64,000 nucleotides of DNA from the NCBI RefSeq assembly GCF_018130145.1, contig NZ_JAFCMB010000001.1, positions 620,001 to 684,000 on the forward strand. Direction: 5' to 3'. Below, one piece after another: positions 36,428 to 45,517 of this stretch; the first letter of the stretch is position 1; each line of letters begins with the position of its first letter. The translations under genes were made by a program, and so were the position numbers. The notes under the pieces are model-generated. The model had not been told where the DNA came from. It saw only the letters and a program-made list of their open reading frames with translations, and searched no databases. This DNA comes from Bradyrhizobium sp. AUGA SZCCT0176. Lineage in GTDB: Bacteria; Pseudomonadota; Alphaproteobacteria; Rhizobiales; Xanthobacteraceae.

Positions 36428-38326
36428 ATGGCCTTCTACTTCGTTCAGTTCCTGACCGGTCTCGCCAGCGCGGCGTCGCTGTTTCTGGTCGCGTCGGGTC
36501 TGTCGATCATCTTCGGCGTGACGCGGATCGTGAATTTCGCCCATGGCGCGTTCTACATGCTCGGCGCCTATGTCGCGTTCACGTTGACCGAGCGTTTCTC
36601 CGGCGCGCTCGGCTTCTGGGGCGGCATCGTTGTGGCGGCGCTGGTCGTGGCCGTGGTCGGCGTGATCGTCGAAATGGTGCTGCTGCGGCGGATCTATCAC
36701 GCGCCGGAGCTGTTCCAGCTGCTCGCGACTTTCGGCCTGACCCTGATGGTCGAGGACCTCGTGGTGCTGATCTGGGGGCCTGATGATCTCCTCGGCCGCC
36801 GCGCGCCGGGCTTCAAGGGCGCGGTCGATTTCTTCGGCCAGAACATTCCGACCTACGATTTGTTCCTGATCGCGATCAGTCCAATCGTGCTCGGCGGGCT
36901 CTGGCTGCTGTTCCAGCGTACCCGCTGGGGTGTGCTGGTGCGCGCGGCGACGCAGGACCGTGACATGGTCGCAGCGCTGGGCGTCAACCAAAAATGGCTG
37001 TTCACCAGCGTGTTCGCGCTCGGCGTCTTTCTCGCCGCGCTGGGCGGCGCGCTGCAGATTCCTCGCGACGCGGTGCATCACGCGCTCGATCTGCGGATCA
37101 TCGTCGACGTGTTCGTCGTGGTTGTCATCGGCGGGCTCGGCAGCATCATCGGCGCGTTCGTGGCCGCGGTGCTGGTCTCGGAGCTCAACGCCTTCGGGAT
37201 TTTGATATTCCCGAAGATTTCGATCATCCTGGTATTCCTGGTCATGGCGGTGGTGCTGATCGTTCGTCCCTGGGGCCTGTTCGGCAAGCCGGAAGCCGCC
37301 GCGCGTCGTACGCCGGGGCTATCAGTCAATCCCTGGCGGCCGCTGACGACAAACGAGCGCTGGCTGGCGATCGCCGGACTTGCGGTTGCGGCGATGCTGC
37401 CGCTATTCGCCGGCAATTATGCGCTCACCGTCGGTTCGGAAATCGCGATCTTCGTGATCTTTGCCGCCAGCCTGCATTTCCTGATGTCGGTCGGCGGGCT
37501 CGCCTCGTTCGGCCATGCCGCCTATTTCGGGCTTGGCGCCTACGGCGTCGCATTCCTTGCCAAGATGGCGGGGCTACCGATGATCGTGTCGCTGCTCGTC
37601 GGCCCGCTGCTCGGTCTGGTCGGTGCTGCCATCTTCGGCTTCTTCGCCGTGCAATTGTCCGGCGTCTATTTCGCGATGTTGACGCTGGCGTTCGCGCAGA
37701 TCGTCTGGTCGATCGCGTTCCAGTGGGTCACGGTGACCGGCGGCGACAACGGCATTTTGGGCGTCTGGCCGGAGAAATGGGCGGCGGGTCCGGCGAGTTT
37801 TTACTGGCTGTCGCTGGGCATCGCCGCGATCGCGGTGGCCATATTGCGGGTGATCGTGTTCTCGCCGTTCGGTTTCGCGCTGCGCGCGACGCGGGATTCG
37901 CTGCTCCGCAGTGAGGCCATCGGCATCAACGGCAAACGCGTGCAATGGACCGCCTTTGTGATCGCAGGCACGGTCGCCGGATTTGCCGGCGCGTTGTTCG
38001 CGTACCTGAAAGGCAGCGTGTTCCCCGACAGCCTCGGCATTTCGCTGTCGGTCGATGCGCTGGTGATGGTGCTGCTCGGCGGCGTCGAGACTGTCTCCGG
38101 CGCCGTGGTCGGCGCCATCGTTTTCAAGGCGCTCAACATCTGGCTGGTGAGCCAGACCGATTTGTCCAAGCTTGTGCTCGGCGGCTTCGTCGTGCTGATC
38201 GTGGTGGCCTTCCCCAAAGGCATCGTTGGGGTGCTGGAGACGATCCGCAATCGCCGCAAGTCTTCAACGTCTGAATCATCGTCTAAGTCGTCCTTGGCCA
38301 CTTCCCGGATCGAGACCGCCGAATGA
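36428..38326 (+). CDS. Fused LivH-LivM ABC permease
   Basis: A 632-residue permease joining both branched-chain-type subunits. The LivH half covers about 1-290 (ASGLSIIFGVTRIVNFAHGAFYMLGAY at its start, then VVVIGGLGSIIGAFVAAVLV). The LivM half covers about 320-615 (LMSVGGLASFGHAAYFGLGAYG, FALRATRDSLLRSEAIGIN, VMVLLGGVETVSGAVVGAI). The family is normally two separate genes; fusion is seen in some alphaproteobacterial aromatic-acid importers. ATG 36428 begins right at the first transmembrane helix. It overlaps the ATPase gene by four bases. Confidence 0.93.
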   Translation: MAFYFVQFLTGLASAASLFLVASGLSIIFGVTRIVNFAHGAFYMLGAYVAFTLTERFSGALGFWGGIVVAALVVAVVGVIVEMVLLRRIYHAPELFQLLATFGLTLMVEDLVVLIWGPDDLLGRRAPGFKGAVDFFGQNIPTYDLFLIAISPIVLGGLWLLFQRTRWGVLVRAATQDRDMVAALGVNQKWLFTSVFALGVFLAALGGALQIPRDAVHHALDLRIIVDVFVVVVIGGLGSIIGAFVAAVLVSELNAFGILIFPKISIILVFLVMAVVLIVRPWGLFGKPEAAARRTPGLSVNPWRPLTTNERWLAIAGLAVAAMLPLFAGNYALTVGSEIAIFVIFAASLHFLMSVGGLASFGHAAYFGLGAYGVAFLAKMAGLPMIVSLLVGPLLGLVGAAIFGFFAVQLSGVYFAMLTLAFAQIVWSIAFQWVTVTGGDNGILGVWPEKWAAGPASFYWLSLGIAAIAVAILRVIVFSPFGFALRATRDSLLRSEAIGINGKRVQWTAFVIAGTVAGFAGALFAYLKGSVFPDSLGISLSVDALVMVLLGGVETVSGAVVGAIVFKALNIWLVSQTDLSKLVLGGFVVLIVVAFPKGIVGVLETIRNRRKSSTSESSSKSSLATSRIETAE

Positions 38327-39114
38327 GCATGGTCCCCACATTGCTGTCGGTCGAGAACCTGAGCAAATCCTATGGCGGGGTTCACGCCGTGCGCAGCGTT
38401 TCGTTTGCGCTGCGCGCCGGTGAAATCCTGGCGTTGATCGGGCCCAATGGCGCAGGCAAGAGCACCTGTTTCGACATGCTCAACGGCCAGAACATCCCCG
38501 ACAGCGGCCGGATCAATCTGCTCGGCGAAGACACCGTCGGCAAAAAGCCGCGCCAGGTCTGGCGGCTCGGTGTCGGTCGCACTTTCCAGATCACCGCGAC
38601 GTTCCCGACCATGACCGTGCGCGAGAACGTGCAGGTCGCGCTGGTGTCGTACGGGCGGCAATTATTCAATCTCTGGGGCTCGACGGCGCGTTACGCCCGC
38701 GAGGAAGCCGGCCGGTTGCTCGACCTCGTCGGCATGGGCGCCTATGCCGGGCGTCCCTGCGGCGAGCTTGCCTATGGCGACCTGAAGCGGCTCGAACTCG
38801 CAATCGCGCTCGCCAACCAGCCAAAGCTTCTGTTGATGGACGAGCCGACCGCGGGCATGGCGCCGCGCGAGCGCATCGAACTGATGCGGCTCACCGCGCA
38901 GATCGCCCGTGAAAAGTCGATCGGCGTGCTCTTCACCGAACACGACATGGACGTGGTGTTCGAGCATGCCGACCGCATTCTCGTGCTCAACCGCGGCAGC
39001 CTGATTGCCGAGGGCACGCCGGAGCAGGTCCGCGGCAACCCGCAGGTTCGCGCGATCTATCTCGGCGAGGGCCTGGTCTATGATTCGCGCCACCGCGAGG
39101 GAGCCGGCGCATGA
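38323..39114 (+). CDS. ABC importer ATPase (LivG type)
   Basis: A 263-residue ATPase: Walker A GPNGAGKST, Q-loop, a signature region read as LAYGDLKRLELA (LivG proteins have YG in place of SGG), Walker B LLMDEPTAGM and H-loop FTEHDMDVV. The C-terminus (IAEGTPEQVRGNPQVRAIYLGEG) is the standard LivG tail. ATGA overlaps at both ends join it to the permease and LivF genes. It energises uptake with LivF. Confidence 0.93.
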   Translation: MSMVPTLLSVENLSKSYGGVHAVRSVSFALRAGEILALIGPNGAGKSTCFDMLNGQNIPDSGRINLLGEDTVGKKPRQVWRLGVGRTFQITATFPTMTVRENVQVALVSYGRQLFNLWGSTARYAREEAGRLLDLVGMGAYAGRPCGELAYGDLKRLELAIALANQPKLLLMDEPTAGMAPRERIELMRLTAQIAREKSIGVLFTEHDMDVVFEHADRILVLNRGSLIAEGTPEQVRGNPQVRAIYLGEGLVYDSRHREGAGA

Positions 39115-39815
39115 AGCTCTCGGTTCAGGACCTCAACAGCTATTATGGCCCGGCGCATATCCTGTTCGATATCGCGCTTGAGGTTGGCGAAGGCGAGGTC
39201 GTCGCGCTGCTCGGCCGCAACGGCGCCGGCAAGTCCACCACCTTCCGTTCCATCGTCGGTCTCGTCCAGCAGCGCTCCGGCCGTATCCTGTTCGAAGGCA
39301 GGGACGTCTCCACCGAACCGACGCATGCGATCGTGCGCGGTGGGCTCGGCTACGTGCCGGAAGAGCGGCGCATCTTCACGGATCTGACGGTCGAGGAAAA
39401 TCTCGAAGTCGGCCGCCAGCCCAAGCGTCCCAATGCGCCGCATTGGACCCGCGAAAAGCTATTCACGCTGTTTCCGAACCTTGGCGAGATGCGCGGGCGT
39501 CCTGGCGGGCGTATGAGCGGCGGCGAACAGCAGATGCTGACGATCGCGCGGACGCTGATGGGCAATCCATCCCTCGTGCTGCTCGACGAACCATCGGAAG
39601 GCCTGTCGCCGAAGATCGTGGAGCAGATGGTCGACGCCATCTTGGCCATGAAGAAGGAGGGCGTCAGCATCCTCGTCTCCGAACAGAATTTGCATTTCGC
39701 CCGGCTGATCTGCGACCGCGCCTACATCATCGAGCGCGGCAAGATCTGCTACGGCGGCACGATGGCTGAACTCGACGCGCGTCCGGACATCCGCGACGCG
39801 CATCTGTCGCTGTGA
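39111..39815 (+). CDS. ABC importer ATPase (LivF type)
   Basis: A 234-residue ATPase: Walker A GRNGAGKST, signature MSGGEQQMLTIAR, Walker B LLLDEPSEGLSPKIVE and a C-terminus ending near DIRDAHLSL. LLDEPSEGL is diagnostic of LivF over LivG. It overlaps the LivG gene by four bases and is followed 32 bases later by the MarR regulator, completing the transporter. Confidence 0.93.
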   Translation: MKLSVQDLNSYYGPAHILFDIALEVGEGEVVALLGRNGAGKSTTFRSIVGLVQQRSGRILFEGRDVSTEPTHAIVRGGLGYVPEERRIFTDLTVEENLEVGRQPKRPNAPHWTREKLFTLFPNLGEMRGRPGGRMSGGEQQMLTIARTLMGNPSLVLLDEPSEGLSPKIVEQMVDAILAMKKEGVSILVSEQNLHFARLICDRAYIIERGKICYGGTMAELDARPDIRDAHLSL

Positions 39816-39847
39816 CCGGCGGCGGCAAACAAGAAGAGAGAGTGCAG

Positions 39848-40303
39848 ATGGGCAGGAGTGTTTCGGCGAAACGGAGCGTCAAGCCTGCGCGGCCGTCCTA
39901 CATTCTGGACGAGCAGGTCGGCTTCATCCTGCGCCAGGTCTGGCAACGCCATTCGACGATTTTCGCCCGCGAGATCGGCATCAATCTGACCCCGACGCAA
40001 TGGGCAGCTGTTTCGAAGCTGGCCGAGACCGGTCCGTGCTCGCAAAATCTCCTGGGCCGGCTGACCGCGATGGACGTTGCCACCATCAAGGGCGTGATCG
40101 ACCGCCTTACGGCGCGCGGCCTGACCGAGACCAGCCCGGATCCGGAGGACGGCCGCCGCCTGCTGGTGAGTCTCACGCGGGCGGGGCAACAGCTCGCCGA
40201 AAAGGCCGCGCCCAATGCGCTCGCGATCACCCGGGAAACCCTGGCGCCGCTCGACGCCAAGGAGCGCGAGACGCTGATCGCGCTGCTGGACAAGCTGCGC
40301 TGA
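39848..40303 (+). CDS. MarR-family repressor, NicR/BpsR-like
   Basis: A 151-residue winged-helix regulator. It has LDEQVGFILRQVWQRHSTIFARE at the dimer arm, the recognition region LLGRLTAMDVATIKGVIDRLTARGL, the wing SPDPEDGRRLLVSLT and the closing helix LDAKERETLIALLDKLR. MarR proteins of this look (NicR in Pseudomonas, BpsR in Bordetella) repress nicotinate genes and are released by 6-hydroxynicotinate. Being the last gene of the operon downstream of a palindrome, it would be autoregulated. I propose that it binds TTYGTRTACRAA. AGAGAG lies upstream of ATG 39848. A degraded paralogue of its C-terminus lies at 42581. Confidence 0.88.
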   Translation: MGRSVSAKRSVKPARPSYILDEQVGFILRQVWQRHSTIFAREIGINLTPTQWAAVSKLAETGPCSQNLLGRLTAMDVATIKGVIDRLTARGLTETSPDPEDGRRLLVSLTRAGQQLAEKAAPNALAITRETLAPLDAKERETLIALLDKLR

Positions 40304-40352
40304 CGCGGAGGCGTGCCTTAGTCAGAATCGCAGTGACGCCGCAGCGTTCGCG

Positions 40353-41021
40353 CTACGCCGCAAGGCTGAGCACCAGTGCAACCGCTCCGACCAGGATGAG
40401 GCTGACGGCCCATGACGTATCCAGATTGAACCAGCTCCGCGATACGAATTTGAGGCCGAGATAACGGTACACCAGCCACGCCAGGCATCCGCCGGCGGCA
40501 ATCATCGCGATGGCGTGGACGACGGCGACCAGCCCGGCCATACCGAGATTGGCGTTGATGAGGCTCAAAGCTGCCTCGTGGCCCTTGTCGAGGTCGGCCT
40601 CGCGGCAGAGCCCGAGATAGATCGGCACCAGCATCAACCCCGCGCCGTGCGCGATTGCCACGGCAAAGGACCACAGACCCAGTTGCGTCGGCCGTATCCG
40701 CGCCAACGCTCTTGGATGGCGCCGATCGACAAGGCGAAAGATACCGAACCCGATGACAAGGAGGCTGGCGCCGATCTGGATCTGGCGCTGCCATTCGACG
40801 AGGTTGACCAGCAGCGCGAAGGGTAGGAGCACCAGCAGCATCGCGAGCAGATGGCCGGCTGTCAGCGGCACCAGCGCGGCGCCGAGCGCACGCGTCGTCC
40901 TTTCCATTAATCCGGCGGATACGGCGAGCGGCCATCCCATTCCCGGATTTACTCCGTGGTAGAGGCCGCTCGCGATGACAGCCAGCCAGAGCCAAGCCGG
41001 TGTCCAATCCACCGTGCTCAC
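40353..41021 (-). CDS. Multi-pass membrane protein downstream of methanethiol oxidase
   Basis: About 222 residues with six or seven hydrophobic segments (for example WLWLAVIASGLYHGVNPG, GLWSFAVAIAHGAGLMLVPIYL, LVAVVHAIAMIAAGGCLAWLVYRYL). Several His are placed in or near helices (LYHGVNP, AGHLLAM, AIAHGAG, VVHAIAM), suggestive of metal or haem handling, but I recognise no named family. No in-frame ATG exists close by; GTG 41021, two bases after the mtoX stop, is the best start. Co-transcription with the methanethiol oxidase is likely. Confidence 0.7.
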   Translation of the reverse strand: MSTVDWTPAWLWLAVIASGLYHGVNPGMGWPLAVSAGLMERTTRALGAALVPLTAGHLLAMLLVLLPFALLVNLVEWQRQIQIGASLLVIGFGIFRLVDRRHPRALARIRPTQLGLWSFAVAIAHGAGLMLVPIYLGLCREADLDKGHEAALSLINANLGMAGLVAVVHAIAMIAAGGCLAWLVYRYLGLKFVSRSWFNLDTSWAVSLILVGAVALVLSLAA

Positions 41022-41023
41022 AT

Positions 41024-42424
41024 TCAAGCCGACGGGTAGCAGAATGAATCGGTCGAACAGTCTCCACCATCGAGCCTGATCTGATGCGCGCGGTATCCGT
41101 CGGGGAAGCTCACGCAAAAGTCCTTTGCCAGTTCGAGGCCGCCTTTCGGGCTTGCATTGGCCATCACCTCGACGCCCGGAATTCCGCTGGGATAAAATTG
41201 GTCGTCCCAGGTCGAGTAGAGCGAGTTGGTCCAGTAGACGCGTTTGCCGTCGCGGCTGATCTCGACCATCTGGGGGCCGCCGGCATACGCCTTGCCATTC
41301 GGATGAGGCGTGCGGCGTGCGATGCCGCCGAGGTGGACCGATCCGGCAAGCTTGGGCTTTCTGGGATCGCTGACATCGTATTGACGCATCTCGCCAGTGC
41401 CCCAGCAAGCGACGTAAAGAAATCTGTCATCCATCGACAGGTCGATGTCAGTCACCAGCGGCGGCACGGCGCCAAAGCCCTGCAGCAGCGGCGGCAATTG
41501 CTCCTTCGATGCAGGCTCGGGCGGGATCGTCGCCGTTTTCTCGATGTGAAACTTGCCGCCCTCGCGCCACCAGGTCCAGATCGAACCTTCCAGATTCGTG
41601 GTGTCGACCACGACGCCGACGAAGCCGTACTCTTTGATGGGATCATGCGCGGGACGCACTTCCAGCGCCATTTGATGGTTGGCGCCGAGATCGATGGTCT
41701 GGACGTTTCGCCGGGCCCGCAGGTCCCAGAAGTGGATTCGATGGCCGTATTTGTTCGAGAGCAGATCCTCCGGCACGATTCCGTTCTCGAACTGCGGCGG
41801 CAGCGCCCACTCGCTGCTCACCATGTAGTCGCGGGGCAGGTTCCACCAGAAATCATAGTGCTTCTCTTGAGGACCGCGATCGATTTCCCAGCGTCCGAGC
41901 ACTTCGAATGTCTCGCAATCCATGATGAAGATGCCGGGCGGTCCATCGGTGCCGTCCTTGCCGCCGCCGCCGAGCGTAGAAACGTAAATGCCATCCGGCC
42001 CGCAATGGATCGTGTGCGGCCGCGAGTATCCGGTCTTTTTGAAGACCTCTTCGGGCTCGATGATTTTGTGAATCTTCGCCTGGGTCGGATCTGGTTTGGT
42101 ATCGACGATGTAGATCCGGGAGGACCGCATACCGGGGATGATGAGATAGCGGCGCTCGAGAAAGGCGTGTCCGGTGAGCGGCGACAAGGCTGATGAGCAG
42201 GCGTTCCATCCGAAATGGTGAAACTCGTCGCCCTTGTTGGGCATCGTCACGGTGTGGACGACCTGACCGAAACGCGGAGAGCCGGGCTTGACGTCGATCA
42301 CGGCAAGCGCGTCGGGCTTTGAAAAGTCCGGGCTGAGCAGCAATGTGTAGACGAAGTTCTCAGGCGGAGCTTCCATCGCAAGCTTCGGCGACGCGTGAAA
42401 CGTGGGGTCTGGTCTCATCGTCAT
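41024..42424 (-). CDS. mtoX: Selenium-binding protein / methanethiol oxidase
   Basis: A 466-residue protein of the SBP56 family; bacterial members are copper-dependent methanethiol oxidases producing formaldehyde, sulfide and hydrogen peroxide. It contains HHFGWNACSS (with the Cys typical of the family), GYSRPHTIHCGPDGIYVSTLGGG, EKHYDFWWNLPRDYMVSSEWA and a C-terminal HQIRLDGGDCSTDSFCY. GGGAGG nine bases before ATG 42424 fixes the start. No signal peptide is visible although some MtoX are periplasmic. It is followed at once by a His-rich membrane protein, possibly for copper supply or electron handling. Confidence 0.9.
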   Translation of the reverse strand: MTMRPDPTFHASPKLAMEAPPENFVYTLLLSPDFSKPDALAVIDVKPGSPRFGQVVHTVTMPNKGDEFHHFGWNACSSALSPLTGHAFLERRYLIIPGMRSSRIYIVDTKPDPTQAKIHKIIEPEEVFKKTGYSRPHTIHCGPDGIYVSTLGGGGKDGTDGPPGIFIMDCETFEVLGRWEIDRGPQEKHYDFWWNLPRDYMVSSEWALPPQFENGIVPEDLLSNKYGHRIHFWDLRARRNVQTIDLGANHQMALEVRPAHDPIKEYGFVGVVVDTTNLEGSIWTWWREGGKFHIEKTATIPPEPASKEQLPPLLQGFGAVPPLVTDIDLSMDDRFLYVACWGTGEMRQYDVSDPRKPKLAGSVHLGGIARRTPHPNGKAYAGGPQMVEISRDGKRVYWTNSLYSTWDDQFYPSGIPGVEVMANASPKGGLELAKDFCVSFPDGYRAHQIRLDGGDCSTDSFCYPSA

Positions 42425-42580
42425 CGGACTGCCTCCCTGTTTGCCTTGGTCAGTACCAACATGGCTCAGCGGCATGCAGCAGAACTAACCCGGCTCGTTG
42501 AGTCCTCTTGACTGTGCCGCCGGCGGGGTTCGCTTGTAGTGATCATACACCTCAATGCTATCAGGTGAAAGAAACGATCC

Positions 42581-42706
42581 GGGCTCCGATCCCGCGGCGA
42601 CCGGGAAGCCGCACGGCCCGCGCCCGCCATCTCGAGACAAATGCCGGCGTCGCTCAACGCCAGGGAGCGCGAGATGCTGACGGATTTGTTGAACGAGATG
42701 CGGTGA
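42581..42706 (+). pseudogene. Remnant of a MarR-type regulator C-terminus
   Basis: Read in one frame to a TGA at 42704, the last codons give QMPASLNAREREMLTDLLNEMR. This closely resembles the closing helix of MarR regulators and aligns with LDAKERETLIALLDKLR of the intact MarR at 39848. Upstream residues (GDREAARPAPAISR) still fit the linker helix, but no winged helix or start is left. It therefore looks like the tail of a deleted regulator near the mtoX and DUF4239 genes. Confidence 0.5.
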
Positions 42707-42773
42707 TTGCGGGTAGGGCGGGAATTTCACATAGTTGCGTCGGGTTGGATCCGGACACGGGGCGGGAAGCGCA

Positions 42774-43562
42774 ATGAGCGACTGGTTGCACAATCTGCCT
42801 GTGCCAGTGATGGCGCTTTCCATCTTTGCCTTCACCTATCTGCTCGCCATCATGATCTTCGCAGCGGTTGCGGCACTCGCGACGGGAGAACGCGCAAAAT
42901 CATTCCAGGCGATTTCGCCGGGCATGCTGCCGGTGCTGGGCATCATCTTCGGCCTGTTCGTCGCCTTCACCGCCGCCCAGGTCTGGAGCGACAATGATCG
43001 CGCCAGTACCGCGGTGAGCCGTGAAGCGAGCGCGCTGCGGGCCATCGTGCTGCTCGCCGCCGGCCTGCCGCCCGAACAGGAGGGCCGGGTGCGCGATCTC
43101 GTTCGCGGCTATATCGAGCAAACCGCCAAGGTTGAATGGCCGATGATGGCGGGGCAGACAGCCTCGCTGAGGCCAGCTCCTCCCGCGCTCACCGAGGCGC
43201 TGCAACTCGTTGTCTCGATGTCGCCGCAGGGCGCGGGCCAGCAGACCGCACAGCGCGAGATCATCAGCGCATTGGGAACAGCGCTGGATGCGCGCCGGCA
43301 GCGGATCATCATCAGCCAGGCCGAAGTCAATCCGGTTAAATGGTGGAGCCTGTATTTGCAGGCGATTTGCGAGCTCTTCGTGATCGCGCTCGTTCACTGC
43401 GGTAACCGGCTGGCATCGGGGATTGCGATGGCGCTGTTCGCGACCGGGGTCGCCGCCTCGGTGCTGCTAATCGCTGCGCACGACCGGCCATTCACCGGTC
43501 AAATTTCGGTCGGACCGGAGCCGCTTCTGCAGATCATGCCGGATGCGTCGACGGGCCGGTGA
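42774..43562 (+). CDS. DUF4239 (bestrophin-like) membrane protein
   Basis: A 262-residue protein with an N-terminal pair of transmembrane helices (VPVMALSIFAFTYLLAIMIFAAVAAL; LPVLGIIFGLFVAFTAAQVW). A long soluble helical section follows (REASALRAIVLLAAGLP...), then two further helices near the end. VWSDNDRASTAVSREASALR is the DUF4239 hallmark. Function in the family is unknown. GGCGGGAAG lies upstream of ATG 42774. A strong hairpin follows the stop. Confidence 0.85.
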   Translation: MSDWLHNLPVPVMALSIFAFTYLLAIMIFAAVAALATGERAKSFQAISPGMLPVLGIIFGLFVAFTAAQVWSDNDRASTAVSREASALRAIVLLAAGLPPEQEGRVRDLVRGYIEQTAKVEWPMMAGQTASLRPAPPALTEALQLVVSMSPQGAGQQTAQREIISALGTALDARRQRIIISQAEVNPVKWWSLYLQAICELFVIALVHCGNRLASGIAMALFATGVAASVLLIAAHDRPFTGQISVGPEPLLQIMPDASTGR

Positions 43563-43590
43563 GCGCTGTATTCTGCGAGCGGGAGATCAA

Positions 43591-43625
43591 ACGAGGCCCG
43601 GAGTGCCTAGGAGTCCGGGCCTCGT
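43591..43625 (+). terminator. 12-bp perfect hairpin after the DUF4239 gene
   Basis: ACGAGGCCCGGA (43591-43602) and TCCGGGCCTCGT (43614-43625) pair perfectly around an 11-base loop, 28 bases after the stop. No run of T follows, so termination efficiency is uncertain. It could also shield the mRNA end. Confidence 0.6.
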
Positions 43626-43781
43626 GATCAAACAACCCCTGGACATCGGTGTGATGACCGAAGTCCATCCCCCAGCTGTTCGCGAACGTTTTATAGGCAA
43701 TGTCGCTTAAGGTGACTAACCCGGAGAACTACGGGGGGCGTCGGTTCAATCGCCACAAGTGTGGGCACGCTTGCGCTTGCG

Positions 43782-45353
43782 TCAATCGGGAACACCGGCG
43801 CGGCGTAGCCCTTCGTAATAATGCTCGAACTTCTCGCGCCTGCTGATCGGATAGCGGCGAATGTGCCGGCTTATTGAGAATTGCGGATCGAGCCCGAGCA
43901 GCGTTTCCGCGGCCATCTTCGCTTCTGCGTCTCTGCCAGTCGAGGCTGCGCTCGAAGCAAGAGCGGCCCAACCGGGCACATAGTTCGGATTGTGCTGCAC
44001 GGCTCGATGGGCCCAGTCATGTGCCGCTTCGAGGTTTCCACCGACATGGTTTGCCACCGCCAACGCCTGAAAGATCGCGTAACCACGGGAATCCCGCGGG
44101 CTGAGGCGTCTCGCATGGTTGAGGTGCTTGATGGCAAGTTCGGTATCGTCAGCCCGTGTTCTGACAATGCCGCTTTGCAGGTAGGCGTGCGCGTGGTTTG
44201 GGTTTACGGACAGCGCCTCGTCGATATAGGCGATACCTTTCGCAAGGTCATGAGCGAACCAGGCAAAGCAATGACCGGCAGTGCCGAGCATGACCGGATC
44301 GAGGCGGTCAGCGCGAAGACCACGTTCGACGAGATCGAGAACCTCGGCACGTTCTCTGGCCTCGTCAACAGTCCAACCTTGCGTATACGTCTGTATGTAA
44401 GTGCGTGCCGCCAGCGCGTAGGCCGGAGTAAACGTCGGATCAAGTGTGATCGCCTGGAGGCAGTTGCTCAACATGGCCTGAACCGCGCCACGCGTGAATG
44501 CATCGGTCAGCGCCAGGGCGCGCAGATAGTAGTCGTAGGCGCCCAAATTCTCGGGCCGCTTTCGCCGCGTGCGCTCGATTTCAGCAAGCTGGATTGTGGG
44601 TTCCAGAATGCCCACCACCGCCTCGGTGATCCGGTCCTGCAAATCGAACAGGTCTTCCGCTTCGCCATCGTACTTTTCGCCCCACACATAGTTGCCGGTG
44701 GCCGTATCGACGAGCTGCGCAGTGAACCGGACTCGGCTACTGACTCGCCTGACGCTCCCCTCCAATACATACCGTACGCCAAGCTCGCGCCCGACCTGGC
44801 GGACATCCACAGCACGACCCTTGTACGTGAAGCTTGAGTTACGAGCGATTACGAACAGCCAGCGGTGCCGCGAAAGCCCCGTCAATATGTCCTCGGCCAT
44901 GCCGTCAGCGAAGTATTCCTGCTCCGGGTCGCCGCTCATGTTCTGAAACGGCAGTACCGCGATGGACGGTTTGTCGGGAAGCGCAAGGGCGGCCTTCGAC
45001 GGTTCTACCGGGATGTCGGCAATTGCCCCGCCTGCGGGCGGCTGCGTTTCCAGCACGGGACCAACAAAACGGAAGCCCTTGCGCGGCAGGGTCTTGATGA
45101 GGCGTTGTTCATGCCCGGTATCGCCGATCAGGCCGCGGGCGATATTAAGGCGGGTCGTCAGTGCTGCATCGGATACGATACGCCCGTTCCAAATGGCGCT
45201 GATGAGGTCATCCTTGCTGACCACGCGCTCCCTGTTGCGGATCAGGTAATCGAGCAGGTCGAATACCTGCGGCGCGATGGCGACGACGTCCGCCCCGCGC
45301 CATAGCTCGCGCCGGTCGGTGTCAAATGCGAACTCCCCGAAAAGATAGCGCAA
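43782..45353 (-). CDS. Winged-helix, TolB-like and TPR regulatory protein
   Basis: A 523-residue protein in three parts. Residues 1-100 are an OmpR/PhoB-like DNA-binding winged helix without a receiver (FGEFAFDTDRRELWRG, VFDLLDYLIRNRERVVSKDDLISAIW, RLIKTLPRKGFRFVG). About 130-260 is a TolB-like/adenylate-cyclase-associated domain (SIAVLPFQNMSGDPEQEYFADGMAEDI). The rest is a set of TPR repeats. Members of this CadC-like group are abundant in Bradyrhizobium, often without known targets. No transmembrane helix is evident. It is divergent from a DUF1127 gene. Confidence 0.88.
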   Translation of the reverse strand: MRYLFGEFAFDTDRRELWRGADVVAIAPQVFDLLDYLIRNRERVVSKDDLISAIWNGRIVSDAALTTRLNIARGLIGDTGHEQRLIKTLPRKGFRFVGPVLETQPPAGGAIADIPVEPSKAALALPDKPSIAVLPFQNMSGDPEQEYFADGMAEDILTGLSRHRWLFVIARNSSFTYKGRAVDVRQVGRELGVRYVLEGSVRRVSSRVRFTAQLVDTATGNYVWGEKYDGEAEDLFDLQDRITEAVVGILEPTIQLAEIERTRRKRPENLGAYDYYLRALALTDAFTRGAVQAMLSNCLQAITLDPTFTPAYALAARTYIQTYTQGWTVDEARERAEVLDLVERGLRADRLDPVMLGTAGHCFAWFAHDLAKGIAYIDEALSVNPNHAHAYLQSGIVRTRADDTELAIKHLNHARRLSPRDSRGYAIFQALAVANHVGGNLEAAHDWAHRAVQHNPNYVPGWAALASSAASTGRDAEAKMAAETLLGLDPQFSISRHIRRYPISRREKFEHYYEGLRRAGVPD

Positions 45354-45517
45354 ACTGCCATTCCCTTGGGACAGCTCCCATCGTCAATCGGGAGCTCCGG
45401 CACCGCTAGAGCGCAAAGAGTAAGCCGCTGGTGAGGTAAATGTAAGTCCAATGTTAAGCGGGGCGTGCCCCGCCTTGGCATCCTCTTCTGGGGCAGTACC
45501 TGCCCGGGAGAACCACA

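Noticed and set aside
40318..41070. 250-codon minus-strand frame overlapping the membrane gene
   Set aside because: Wrong phase: Arg/Pro-rich without hydrophobic helices, while the adjacent phase gives clean transmembrane segments.
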